Shown here: piece by piece, positions 7,501 through 15,509 of the stretch
How the letters are laid out: every line of letters begins with the position of its first letter
How positions within the stretch are numbered: the first letter of the stretch is position 1
From: Actinoplanes sp040639655
GTDB taxonomy: Bacteria > Actinomycetota > Actinomycetes > Mycobacteriales > Micromonosporaceae
Length of the DNA: 64,000 nt
Direction of reading: 5' to 3'
Assembly (NCBI RefSeq): GCF_040639655.1
Contig: NZ_JBFAAI010000001.1
Span: 806,001-870,000, forward strand
Translations under genes and position numbers: made by a program
Notes under the pieces: generated by a model
What the model was told of the DNA's origin: nothing
Databases searched by the model: none
Seen by the model: only the letters and a program-made list of their open reading frames with translations

Positions 7501-8277
7501 ATGAACATCGTCGTACTGGTTAAGCAGGTACCCGACTCCGGTGCCGAGCGCACCCTGAGCCCGAGCGACAACACCGTCGAACGTGGCCCGGGCAACGTCA
7601 TCAACGAGATGGACGAGTACGCCATCGAGGAAGCGCTGAAGATCAAAGAGGCGCACGGTGGCGAGGTGACCGTCCTGACCGTCGGTCCGGCCGGCGCGAC
7701 CGAGTCCATCCGCAAGGCCCTGTCCATGGGGCCCGACAAGGCCGTCCACGTGCAGGACGACGCCCTGCACGGCTCCTGTGCGGTCGCCACGTCCAAGGTG
7801 CTCGCCGCCGCGCTGCGCACCCTGAACGCCGACCTGATCATCAGCGGTGCCGAGTCCACCGACGGCCGTGTCCAGGTCGTCCCGCACATGCTTGCCGAGC
7901 TCCTCGGCGTGGCCGCCCTCACCGGCGCCCGCAAGCTCACCGTCGACGGATCGCAGCTGACCGTGGAGCGGCAGACCGACGAGGGCTACGAGGTCGTCAC
8001 CGCCGCGACCCCGGCCGTCATCAGCGTCTGGGACACCATCAACGAGCCGCGGTACCCCTCCTTCAAGGGCATCATGGCCGCCAAGAAGAAGCCGGTGCAG
8101 AGCCTGACCCTGGGTGACCTGGGCATCTCGGCCGACGAGGTCGGCTTCGCCGGCGCCACCAGCCAGGTCATCGAGTTCTCGAAGCGCCCGGCCCGCACCG
8201 GCGGCGCCAAGATCGTCGACGAGGGCAACGGCGGCGAGCAGCTGGTCGCCTACCTTGCCACCGAAAAGTTCGTCTGA
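7501..8277 (+). CDS. etfB: Electron transfer flavoprotein, beta subunit
   Basis: 258 residues, full family length. N-terminal MNIVVLVKQVPDSGAERTL, then NEMDEYAIEEALKIKE and the AMP-binding-type segment ALSMGPDKAVHV are typical of EtfB/FixA. With EtfA it forms the soluble heterodimer that carries electrons from acyl-CoA and other flavin dehydrogenases to ETF:quinone oxidoreductase. Start ATG 7501 has GGAG 5 nt upstream; the in-frame reading to 7438 is not conserved. etfA follows 19 bp later. The same etfB-etfA pair heads the homologous block in mycobacteria. Confidence 0.97.
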   Translation: MNIVVLVKQVPDSGAERTLSPSDNTVERGPGNVINEMDEYAIEEALKIKEAHGGEVTVLTVGPAGATESIRKALSMGPDKAVHVQDDALHGSCAVATSKVLAAALRTLNADLIISGAESTDGRVQVVPHMLAELLGVAALTGARKLTVDGSQLTVERQTDEGYEVVTAATPAVISVWDTINEPRYPSFKGIMAAKKKPVQSLTLGDLGISADEVGFAGATSQVIEFSKRPARTGGAKIVDEGNGGEQLVAYLATEKFV

Positions 8278-8296
8278 GCCCGAGGGGATAGAAAAG

Positions 8297-9244
8297 ATGG
8301 CTGAAGTACTGGTCGTCGTCGAGGCCTCGGCCTCCGGCGTGAAGAAGGTCACGCTCGAGCTGCTGACCATCGCCCGTGGACTCGGTTCGCCGTCCGCCGT
8401 GGTCTTCGGCGACGCTTCCGCGGTCACCGCGAAGCTGGCCGAGTTCGGCGCCGAGAAGATCTACGTGGCGTCCGGCGAGGACGTCGAGGGCTACCTGGTC
8501 GCCCCCAAGGCGACCGTCGTGGCCGAGCTGGTCAAGAGCGTGCAGCCGGCCGCCGTGCTGCTCGGCTCCACCCAGGAGGGCAAGGAGATCGCCGGCCGCC
8601 TGGCGATCAAGCTGGACAACGGCCTGCTCACCGATGCGGTCGAGGTCGCCGCGGACGGCACCGCCACCCAGGTGGTCTTCGCCGGCTCGACGATCGTCAA
8701 GTCCAAGGTCACCCGCGGTCTCCCGATCGTGACCATCCGGCCGAACTCGGTGACCCCGGCGCCCGCCGCCGCCACCCCGGCCGTCGAGCAGCTGACCGTC
8801 ACGGTCAGCGACGCCGACAAGCTCACCAAGGTCGTCGACCGGGTCGTCGAGCAGAAGGGCTCCCGCCCCGAGCTCACCGAGGCCGGCATCGTCGTCTCCG
8901 GCGGCCGCGGCGTCGGCAACGCCGACAACTTCAAGCTGGTCGAAGAGCTGGCCGACCTGCTCGGCGGTGCCGTCGGCGCCTCCCGCGCGGCCGTCGACTC
9001 CGGTTACTACCCGCACCAGTTCCAGGTCGGCCAGACCGGCAAGACGGTGTCCCCGCAGCTCTACGTCGCGCTCGGCATCTCCGGCGCGATCCAGCACCGG
9101 GCCGGCATGCAGACCTCGAAGACGATCGTGGCGGTCAACAAGGACGCCGAGGCCCCGATCTTCGAGCTGGCCGACTACGGCGTCGTCGGCGACCTCTTCA
9201 AGGTCGTCCCGCAGGCGGCCGAAGAGATCCGCAAGCGCAAGTAA
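8297..9244 (+). CDS. etfA: Electron transfer flavoprotein, alpha subunit
   Basis: 315 residues. The N-terminal domain begins MAEVLVVVEASASGVKK; the C-terminal FAD domain carries ALGISGAIQHRAGMQ (about 275-289) and NKDAEAPIFELADYGVVGDL, the signature of EtfA/FixB. ATG 8297 follows GAGGGGAT-rich sequence; the longer in-frame opening lies inside etfB and is not used. Partner and role as for etfB. Two hairpins and a T-containing tail close the unit after the stop. Confidence 0.97.
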   Translation: MAEVLVVVEASASGVKKVTLELLTIARGLGSPSAVVFGDASAVTAKLAEFGAEKIYVASGEDVEGYLVAPKATVVAELVKSVQPAAVLLGSTQEGKEIAGRLAIKLDNGLLTDAVEVAADGTATQVVFAGSTIVKSKVTRGLPIVTIRPNSVTPAPAAATPAVEQLTVTVSDADKLTKVVDRVVEQKGSRPELTEAGIVVSGGRGVGNADNFKLVEELADLLGGAVGASRAAVDSGYYPHQFQVGQTGKTVSPQLYVALGISGAIQHRAGMQTSKTIVAVNKDAEAPIFELADYGVVGDLFKVVPQAAEEIRKRK

Positions 9245-9245
9245 C

Positions 9246-9279
9246 CGCTGTCCCGGGCGCTCGCACCCGGGAGGCAGCG
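9246..9279 (+). terminator. Hairpin just after etfA
   Basis: CGCTG and CCCGGG arms pair with CCCGGG and CAGCG around a short loop directly after the etfA stop. There is no T-run, so it may stabilise the 3' end while the next hairpin terminates. Confidence 0.45.
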
Positions 9280-9283
9280 TTCC

Positions 9284-9325
9284 GAACGGCCCGGCGGTTC
9301 TCCGCCGGGTCGTTCGTCTTTCCAG
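9284..9325 (+). terminator. Rho-independent-type terminator of etfBA
   Basis: 14-bp stem (arms 9284-9297 and 9302-9315, one G-T pair) with a TTCT loop, followed by GTCTTTCC. Confidence 0.7.
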
Positions 9326-9691
9326 AACCCGCATGCGGTACGCGGCGGGCAGTGCACGACCGCAGCGGTGACGTTCCGTGGCCCCCTTGCGACGTCCCAT
9401 CGGCGTCCGGGCCGAAGACGCGCCCGCCGGGCTTGAGCGGTCCCTCACCGGCCGCGCGCCCCGCCCAGCGTGCCGGTCTACGGCTCGCGGATGGGCCCAG
9501 GTCACCACGCTGGTGGGGTGGGCGGGAGTGGGCAGCAGCCCGGCGAGGGCCGGACGGGCCAGGAGTGGGCAGCCACGTCGCTGGGGAGCCCGGGTACGCG
9601 TGGGATGCGGTTGGAGTGGCGTAGCCGTACCGGAGCGGGGGTTGATGTTGATCTTTGAGGGCGGGCTGGGGAAGCCCGTCGGGAGACGGCC
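9326..9691. other. Intergenic stretch without a convincing gene
   Basis: About 365 bp between the etfA terminator and the iscS promoter. It is extremely GC-rich; open frames exist on both strands (for example 9352-9624) but lack ribosome sites and give Arg/Pro/Gly-rich products without recognisable features. A GGAGTGGGCAGC word occurs twice (about 9526 and 9571). Nothing else is seen. Confidence 0.6.
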
Positions 9692-9697
9692 TAAGCT
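9692..9697 (+). promoter_or_regulatory. -10 element TAAGCT for iscS
   Basis: TAAGCT ends 7 nt before ATG 9705. The 7-nt gap contains GGAGG, so this could be a leaderless start or a promoter whose transcript would be too short to use that ribosome site. Confidence 0.45.
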
Positions 9698-9704
9698 GGA
9701 GGCG

Positions 9705-10880
9705 ATGGCCTACCTCGATCATGCTGCGACCACGCCGATGCTGCCCGCCGCGCTCGACGCCTACGTCGCGGCGGCGCGTGAGCTCGGGAACCCGTCTTCG
9801 CTGCATGCGGCCGGTCGCGGTGCCCGGCGGCTGGTGGAGGAGTCACGGGAGCGGATCGCCGCGGCGCTGGGGGCCCGGCCGTCCGAGGTGGTGTTCACCG
9901 GTGGTGGCACCGAGGCGGACAACCTGGCAGCCAAGGGGATCTTCTGGGCGCGCCGGGAGGCCGATCCGCGGTTGCGCCGGGTGGTGGCGTCGGCGGTCGA
10001 GCACCACGCCGTTCTGGACGCGGTCGCGTGGCTGGGCCGGCACGAGGGTGCCGAGGTCACGCTGCAGCCGGTCGACGCTCTCGGGCGGGTGGACCCGGCC
10101 GGGTTCGGCGAGCTGATTCAAGCGCACGGCGATGAGATCGCCGTGGTCAGCGTGCAGTGGGCGAACAACGAGGTGGGCACGGTTCAGCCGGTGGCCGAGC
10201 TGGCGGCGATGGCGGCCGCCGCCGGTGTGCCGTTCCACACCGATGCCGTGCAGGCGGTCGGGCAGGCGCCGGTCGACTTCGCGGCGAGCGGGGCCGCGGC
10301 CCTGACGCTGACCGGGCACAAGGTCGGCGGCCCGGTGGGGGTGGGTGCGCTGCTGCTGGGGCGGGACGTGCCGTGCACCCCGCTGCTGCACGGCGGTGGC
10401 CAGGAGCGGGACGTCCGTTCCGGCACCCTGGACACGCCGGGTGTGGTCGCGTTCGCGACGGCGGTCGAGGCCGCGGTCGCCGAACGCGAGGAGCACACCG
10501 CACGTGTGGCGGCGCTGCGTGACGACCTGGTGGAGCGGGTGCGGTCGGCGATTCCGGACGCGATTCCCAACGGCGATCCGGAGAACCGGCTGCCGGGGAA
10601 CGCGCACTTCTCCTTCCCGGGTTGCGAGGGCGACGCGCTGTTGCTGCTCCTGGACGCGCAGGGCATCTACTGCTCGACGGGCTCGGCCTGTTCGGCGGGG
10701 GTGGCCCAGCCCAGTCACGTGCTGCTCGCGATGGGGGCCGACGACGCCCGGGCCCGCTCGTCGCTGCGGTTCAGCCTGGGACACGACAGCACGAAGGCGG
10801 ACGTGGACGCGCTGATGGCGGCGCTGCCCGGAGCGGTCGAGCGGGCCCGGCGGGCGGGAGCCTGGAAGACGCCCAGATAG
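9705..10880 (+). CDS. iscS: Cysteine desulfurase (IscS/NifS type)
   Basis: 391 residues, class V aminotransferase fold. MAYLDHAATTPMLPAAL is the family N-terminus. PLP Lys206 is in LTGHKVGGPVG, a PLP-stacking His in VEHHAVLDAV, and the catalytic Cys329 in the flexible loop CSTGSACSAGVAQPSHVL. It converts L-cysteine to alanine plus an enzyme-bound persulfide. The next gene, mnmA, uses that sulfur to thiolate tRNA wobble uridine, and the same pair is adjacent in mycobacteria. The chosen start is the conserved Met; a longer in-frame opening to 9378 is Arg/Gly/Pro-rich filler. Confidence 0.95.
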   Translation: MAYLDHAATTPMLPAALDAYVAAARELGNPSSLHAAGRGARRLVEESRERIAAALGARPSEVVFTGGGTEADNLAAKGIFWARREADPRLRRVVASAVEHHAVLDAVAWLGRHEGAEVTLQPVDALGRVDPAGFGELIQAHGDEIAVVSVQWANNEVGTVQPVAELAAMAAAAGVPFHTDAVQAVGQAPVDFAASGAAALTLTGHKVGGPVGVGALLLGRDVPCTPLLHGGGQERDVRSGTLDTPGVVAFATAVEAAVAEREEHTARVAALRDDLVERVRSAIPDAIPNGDPENRLPGNAHFSFPGCEGDALLLLLDAQGIYCSTGSACSAGVAQPSHVLLAMGADDARARSSLRFSLGHDSTKADVDALMAALPGAVERARRAGAWKTPR

Positions 10881-10883
10881 GCT
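10878..10883 (+). promoter_or_regulatory. -10 element TAGGCT for mnmA, embedded in the iscS stop
   Basis: TAGGCT contains the TAG stop codon of iscS and ends 7 nt before the mnmA ATG (10891). mnmA has no ribosome site, so it could be made both from read-through and from this leaderless promoter. Confidence 0.5.
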
Positions 10884-10890
10884 GGGTCAC

Positions 10891-12009
10891 ATGCGAGTTC
10901 TTGCGGCCATGTCCGGCGGTGTCGACTCCGCGGTCGCCGCCGCGCGCGCCCGGGATGCCGGCCACGAGGTGACCGGTGTTCACCTGGCGCTGGCCCGTAA
11001 TCCACAGACTTTCCGGACCGGGGCGCGCGGCTGCTGCACCCTGGAGGATTCGCGGGACGCGCGCCGGGCCGCCGACGTGATCGGTATCCCGTTCTATGTC
11101 TGGGACATGGCGGAGGAGTTCCACGACAGCGTGGTCGACGACTTCGTCAACGAGTACGCGGCCGGCCGTACCCCGAACCCCTGCCTGCGCTGCAACGAGA
11201 AGATCAAGTTCGCGGCGGTGCTGGACCGGGCGGTGGCGCTCGGCTTCGACGCGGTCGTCACCGGCCACCACGCCCGGCTGGGCGCCGACGGTCTGCTGCG
11301 CCGCAGCGTCGACCTGGCCAAGGACCAGTCGTACGTGCTGGCCGTGCTGACCCGCGAGCAGCTGGACCGGGCGATGTTCCCGCTCGGTGACTCGACGAAG
11401 GAGCGGGTCCGGGCCGAGGCCGCCGAACGTGGGCTGGCCGTCGCGGACAAGCCGGATTCACACGACATCTGTTTCATCTCCGACGGCGACACCCGCGGGT
11501 TCCTGGAGAGCCGGCTCGGGTCCGCGCCGGGCGACATCGTCGACGGGCGGACCGGCGAGAAACTCGGCACCCACAACGGGGCGTACGGATTCACGATCGG
11601 CCAGCGCAAGGGCCTCGACCTGCGGGTTCCGGCCGCTGACGGCCGTCCGCGCTACGTGTTGTCGATCACTCCGGTCTCCAACACCGTGACCGTCGGCCCG
11701 CGTGAGGACCTCGAGGTCGACGTGGTGACTGCCACCCGCCCGATCTGGCACTCGTCATCCGGGTCGGTGGACTGCGAGGTTCAGCTGCGGGCCCATGGCG
11801 ACGTGGTCGGGGCGACCGTGTCGGTGACCGGTGATTCGCTGGTCGCGACACTGAAGTCGCCCGCCCGGGGCATCGCCGCCGGGCAGGCGATCGTGGCGTA
11901 CCGGCCGGATCCGGCGGGTGACGTCGTGCTCGGCTCGGCGACGATCACCGAGGGGACCAGAGCGGCCGCGGGTGCTCTCGCGGCCGGGGAGCAGGCGGCG
12001 CGTGTCTGA
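10891..12009 (+). CDS. mnmA: tRNA-specific 2-thiouridylase
   Basis: 372 residues. ATP-pyrophosphatase P-loop SGGVDS (8-13); the redox pair Cys98 (NPCLRCNEKIKF) and Cys194 (DSHDICFISDGD) used for sulfur transfer; C-terminal beta-barrel from about 280. It activates U34 of tRNA-Lys, -Glu and -Gln with ATP and inserts sulfur relayed from a cysteine desulfurase, here IscS upstream. The 3' end overlaps the MetE-like gene by 8 bp. Confidence 0.96.
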   Translation: MRVLAAMSGGVDSAVAAARARDAGHEVTGVHLALARNPQTFRTGARGCCTLEDSRDARRAADVIGIPFYVWDMAEEFHDSVVDDFVNEYAAGRTPNPCLRCNEKIKFAAVLDRAVALGFDAVVTGHHARLGADGLLRRSVDLAKDQSYVLAVLTREQLDRAMFPLGDSTKERVRAEAAERGLAVADKPDSHDICFISDGDTRGFLESRLGSAPGDIVDGRTGEKLGTHNGAYGFTIGQRKGLDLRVPAADGRPRYVLSITPVSNTVTVGPREDLEVDVVTATRPIWHSSSGSVDCEVQLRAHGDVVGATVSVTGDSLVATLKSPARGIAAGQAIVAYRPDPAGDVVLGSATITEGTRAAAGALAAGEQAARV

Positions 12010-12997
12010 TCGTCCCTGGGGGCCGGGTGTCGCGACCGGCATCGGATCACTGCCCGGTGTCGACATCGCCGAGGCGCAGCGGATCGTGTTCGGTGAGCTG
12101 CCCGGCCTGCCGCATCTGCCCGAGCTGCCGGACCGCGGGCCGGGCGCCGACATGATCGGCCGGACCACGGCTCTCCTGGTCGAGCTGCCGGTGGAGCTCT
12201 ACGCCGGCCGCTGGCAGATCGCCTCCCGGCCGGGCAAGGACCTCCGGCGTACGGCTGACCTGCTGGAACGCGATCTCGACCAGCTCACCGAGCAGGCCGA
12301 CGGATATTCCGGCCCGCTGAAGATCCAGTCCGCCGGCCCATGGACGCTCGCCGCGAACCTGGACCTGCCGATCGGCGGCCGGATGCTGCGTGACCCGGGC
12401 GCCGTGCGGGACCTGACCGACTCGCTTGCCGAGGGTCTGCGCCGGCACGTGGCCGAGGTGCGCAAACGCGTACCCGGTGCGACCGTTCTGCTTCAGCTGG
12501 ACGAACCGTCTCTGCCGGCCGTGCTGGCCGGCCGGGTGCCGACCGAGAGCGGGCTCAGCGCGTACCGGAACGTCGACGGCCCGGACGCCGCCACCCGCCT
12601 GCGGGCGGTGGTCGAGGCCGTCGGGACGCCGGTGATCGTGCACTGCTGTGCGCCGGACCTGCCGTTGCAGGTGGTGCGGGACTCTTCCGCCTCGGCCGTG
12701 GCGTTCGACATGTCGCTGCTCAAGGACCTGGATCCGCTGGGTGAGGCGATCGAGGCCGGGCTGGGCATCTTCGCGGGCGCCGCACCCACCCGGCCGCTTA
12801 CCGACCGCCGGCCGGATTCGAAGCAGATCGCCGAGCGGGTCACCACCCTGTGGCGGCGTCTCGGCTTCCCGGCCGCCCGGCTGCCCGAGCAGGTGGTGAT
12901 CACCCCGGCGTGCGGGCTGGCCGCCGCGCCGACGGGATACGCCCGCGCGTTGCTCAAGGCGTGCACGGAGGCCGGCCGCCGGATCGCCGAGGTCTGA
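12002..12997 (+). CDS. MetE C-terminal-like (cobalamin-independent methionine synthase family) protein
   Basis: 331 residues with the TIM-barrel of the MetE catalytic domain. Candidate zinc ligands are visible: His-Cys in VIVHCCAPDLP (about 217-223), Glu in QLDEPSLP and a late Cys in VITPACGLAAAP. The N-terminal half of full MetE is absent, as in other stand-alone family members. The mycobacterial homologue occupies the same place between mnmA and ligA. Full MetE uses methyl-tetrahydropteroyl-glutamate; whether this short form makes methionine or transfers a methyl group to another thiol is unknown. GTG 12002 lies inside the mnmA 3' end (8-bp overlap), indicating coupling. Confidence 0.85.
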   Translation: MSDRPWGPGVATGIGSLPGVDIAEAQRIVFGELPGLPHLPELPDRGPGADMIGRTTALLVELPVELYAGRWQIASRPGKDLRRTADLLERDLDQLTEQADGYSGPLKIQSAGPWTLAANLDLPIGGRMLRDPGAVRDLTDSLAEGLRRHVAEVRKRVPGATVLLQLDEPSLPAVLAGRVPTESGLSAYRNVDGPDAATRLRAVVEAVGTPVIVHCCAPDLPLQVVRDSSASAVAFDMSLLKDLDPLGEAIEAGLGIFAGAAPTRPLTDRRPDSKQIAERVTTLWRRLGFPAARLPEQVVITPACGLAAAPTGYARALLKACTEAGRRIAEV

Positions 12998-13006
12998 ACA
13001 CCGAAA

Positions 13007-13051
13007 GTGTCAGGGGGTGGGACTAACGTGCCACCTAGATATCCCTGACAC
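13007..13051. promoter_or_regulatory. 9-bp inverted repeat upstream of ligA
   Basis: GTGTCAGGG (13007-13015) and CCCTGACAC (13043-13051) are exact reverse complements 27 bp apart, ending 14 bp before the ligA GTG. Candidate -10 hexamers (TAACGT at 13024, TAGATA at 13036) sit between the arms. It may be an operator pair or an RNA stem; both arms lie in the gap between the MetE-like gene and ligA. Confidence 0.5.
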
Positions 13052-13065
13052 GGAGGTTCGGTTCA

Positions 13066-15384
13066 GTGGCGACACCCGAGGCGGATCCGGCTCTGCGGGC
13101 GGCTTCCCGGCATGCCGAGCTGGCCGACGAGATCCGCGAGCACCAGCACCGCTATTACGAGCTCGACGCCCCGACGGTGTCGGACGCCGAGTTCGATCTG
13201 CTGCTGCGCGAGCTGGAGTCGCTGGAGGCGGAGTTCCCGGAGCTGCGCACGCCCGAGTCGCCGACGCAGACGGTGGGTGGCACGGCGTCCGGCGACTTCC
13301 CCAAGGTCGAGCACGCCGAGCGCATGATGTCGCTGGATAACGTGTTCAACCTCGACGAGCTGGCGGCCTGGGCGGACCGCGCGATGCGCGACGCCGGCGG
13401 GCCGGTGCGGTTCCTCTGCGAGCTCAAGATCGACGGCCTGGCGATCAACCTGACGTACGAGAAGGGCGTGCTGGTGCGGGCCGCCACCCGGGGCACCGGG
13501 CGGGTCGGTGACGACGTGACGCCCAACGTGCGGACCATCGGCGACATCCCGGAGCGGCTGACCGGAGACGACGTGCCCGACCTGGTCGAGGTGCGTGGCG
13601 AGATCTACTTCCCGGCCGAGGCGTTCGCGGCGCTCAACGCGATGCTGGTGGAGCAGGGCAAACCGACGTACATGAATCCGCGTAACGCGGCATCCGGCAG
13701 CCTGCGGCAGAAGGATCCACGGGTCACCGGGGCGCGCGGTCTCGGCATGGTGGTGCACGGCCTCGGCGCGCGGGAGGGGTTCAGCCCCGTCTCGCAGTCG
13801 GCCGCCTACGAGGCGATGAAGTCCTGGGGCCTGCCGGTCAGCGAGCGGTGGAAGCTGGTCGACGATCTGGCCGGGGTGCGCGAGTTCATCGAGTTCTACG
13901 GCAAGAACCGGCATTCCGTCGAGCACGACATCGACGGCGTGGTGGTGAAGATCGACGACGTGGCCATCCAGGGACGGCTGGGCTCGACGAGCCGGGCGCC
14001 GCGCTGGGCGATCGCCTTCAAATACCCGCCGGAGGAGGTCACGACCAAGCTTCTCGACATCGCGGTGAACGTGGGGCGCACCGGCCGGGTCACGCCGTAT
14101 GCCGTGGTGGAGCCCGTGGTGGTGGCCGGTTCGGAGGTCGAGTTCGCCACGCTGCACAACGCGCAGGAGGTCGTCCGCAAGGGCGTGCTGATCGGCGACA
14201 CCGTGGTGCTGCGCAAGGCCGGCGACGTCATCCCGGAGATCCTCGGGCCGGTCCTGGAGTTGCGGCCGGCGGACGCGCGGGCGTTCGTGATGCCCACCGA
14301 GTGTCCGGACTGCGGTACGCCGCTGGCCCCGGCGAAGGAGGGTGACATCGACATCCGTTGCCCGAACTCGCGGTATTGCCTCGGCCAGCGCCGCGAGCGG
14401 CTGACCTATGTCGGTCATCGCAATGTCCTCGACATCGATGTCCTCGGGGAGAAGTCGGCACGGGCGCTGATCGACTCGGGCGTTCTGTTCGACGAGGGCG
14501 ACCTGTTCAACCTCACCGAGGAGGACCTGCTGCGGGCCCCGTTCTTCGTCAAGAAGGACGGCACTCTCGGCGCCAACGCGACCAAGATGCTTGCGAGTCT
14601 GGCCGAGGCGAAGACGCGGCCGCTCGCCCGGATCCTGCGGGCGCTGTCGATCCGGCACGTCGGCCCGGACGCGGCCGGAGCCCTCGCGCTGGAGTTCGGC
14701 TCGATGGCCGCGATCGAGGAGGTCATCGAGAGGACGCCGGCCCCGCCGGTGGAGCCCGGCGCCGAGGCGGGCACGTCAGCCGCGCCGGCTCCGGACGCCG
14801 CCGCGGACCCGGTTCCCGCAGCGGCCGATGCAGTCGCGGGTGCCGACGTGGAGATGACTGCGGCCGCGGGTGCCGACGTGGCGAGGGATGAGGCCGAGGG
14901 TGCCGACGCGGCGGCGGATACGGCGGGGAAGGCGAGCAAGCGGAAGGCCGCCAAGCCCGTCGACCCGCTCGCCGCCGTCGACAAGGTGGGCCCGACGATT
15001 GCCGAGAGCCTGCGGGAGTGGTTCGCGGTCGACTGGCATCGCGAGATCATCCGGAAGTGGCGGGACGCGGGGGTGAGGATGGCCGACGAGCGGGTGGAGG
15101 CCGGCCCGCGCACGCTGGACGGGCTGACCGTCGTGGTGACCGGGACGCTTGCCGGTTACACCCGCGACAAGGCGGCCGAGGAGATCACCTCCCGGGGCGG
15201 CAAGGTGACCGGCTCGGTGTCGAAGAAGACCGGGTTCGTGGTGGTCGGTGACAACCCCGGCAGCAAGTACGACAAGGCGATGGCTCTCAAGGTGCCGGTG
15301 CTCGACGAGGCCGGTTTCGGCGTGCTGCTCGCCGAGGGCCCGGAGGCGGCCCGCGCGGTCGCCGAGAGCACCCCGGAAGGGTGA
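13066..15384 (+). CDS. ligA: NAD-dependent DNA ligase with an unusual insertion
   Basis: 772 residues, about 80 longer than usual. Order: Ia/adenylation domain with AMP-accepting Lys121 in CELKIDGLAINL and RAATRGTGRVGDDVTPNVRTI; OB fold; zinc finger Cys413-X2-Cys416-X15-Cys432-X5-Cys438; helix-hairpin-helix region; C-terminal BRCT (about 685-765, LDGLTVVVTGTLAGYTRDKA). It seals nicks in replication and repair using NAD+. Between two helix-hairpin-helix units (about residues 556-634) lies an Ala/Asp/Glu/Pro-rich stretch containing three 10-residue repeats (AVAGADVEMT and variants), after which the normal VDKVGPTIAESLREWF resumes. GTG start with GGAGG 9 nt upstream. In mycobacteria ligA also follows the MetE-like gene. 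Confidence 0.96.
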   Translation: MATPEADPALRAASRHAELADEIREHQHRYYELDAPTVSDAEFDLLLRELESLEAEFPELRTPESPTQTVGGTASGDFPKVEHAERMMSLDNVFNLDELAAWADRAMRDAGGPVRFLCELKIDGLAINLTYEKGVLVRAATRGTGRVGDDVTPNVRTIGDIPERLTGDDVPDLVEVRGEIYFPAEAFAALNAMLVEQGKPTYMNPRNAASGSLRQKDPRVTGARGLGMVVHGLGAREGFSPVSQSAAYEAMKSWGLPVSERWKLVDDLAGVREFIEFYGKNRHSVEHDIDGVVVKIDDVAIQGRLGSTSRAPRWAIAFKYPPEEVTTKLLDIAVNVGRTGRVTPYAVVEPVVVAGSEVEFATLHNAQEVVRKGVLIGDTVVLRKAGDVIPEILGPVLELRPADARAFVMPTECPDCGTPLAPAKEGDIDIRCPNSRYCLGQRRERLTYVGHRNVLDIDVLGEKSARALIDSGVLFDEGDLFNLTEEDLLRAPFFVKKDGTLGANATKMLASLAEAKTRPLARILRALSIRHVGPDAAGALALEFGSMAAIEEVIERTPAPPVEPGAEAGTSAAPAPDAAADPVPAAADAVAGADVEMTAAAGADVARDEAEGADAAADTAGKASKRKAAKPVDPLAAVDKVGPTIAESLREWFAVDWHREIIRKWRDAGVRMADERVEAGPRTLDGLTVVVTGTLAGYTRDKAAEEITSRGGKVTGSVSKKTGFVVVGDNPGSKYDKAMALKVPVLDEAGFGVLLAEGPEAARAVAESTPEG
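14830..14919. repeat. Three 30-bp tandem repeats within ligA
   Basis: Units 14830-14859, 14860-14889 and 14890-14919 share the core GGGTGCCGACGTGG (GCG in the third) and encode AVAGADVEMT, AAAGADVARD and EAEGADAAAD. They form the centre of the low-complexity insertion in LigA. Confidence 0.9.
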
Positions 15385-15410
15385 ATCATGATGGATATCA
15401 CGTTCACGAC

Positions 15411-15426
15411 GTTAGGGAGCTCTAAC
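15411..15426. promoter_or_regulatory. Inverted repeat GTTAG-N6-CTAAC in an AT-rich gap
   Basis: The 125-bp gap between ligA and the GGDEF-EAL gene is markedly richer in A and T than its surroundings (for example GGGCAAAAAACGCC). It holds this inverted repeat and a palindromic CCATATGG near 15458. It probably contains the promoter of the next gene; no clear -10/-35 pair stands out. Confidence 0.35.
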
Positions 15427-15509
15427 AACGTTTAGGTGCTTTAGGGCAAAAAACGCCATATGGATCTATGGTGTATGCGATCGGTGATCGAGGCCATCGT
15501 GGAGGTCGC

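Noticed and set aside
9352..9624. Possible small gene between etfA and iscS
   Set aside because: No ribosome site, low-complexity Pro/Arg/Gly product and no conserved segment.
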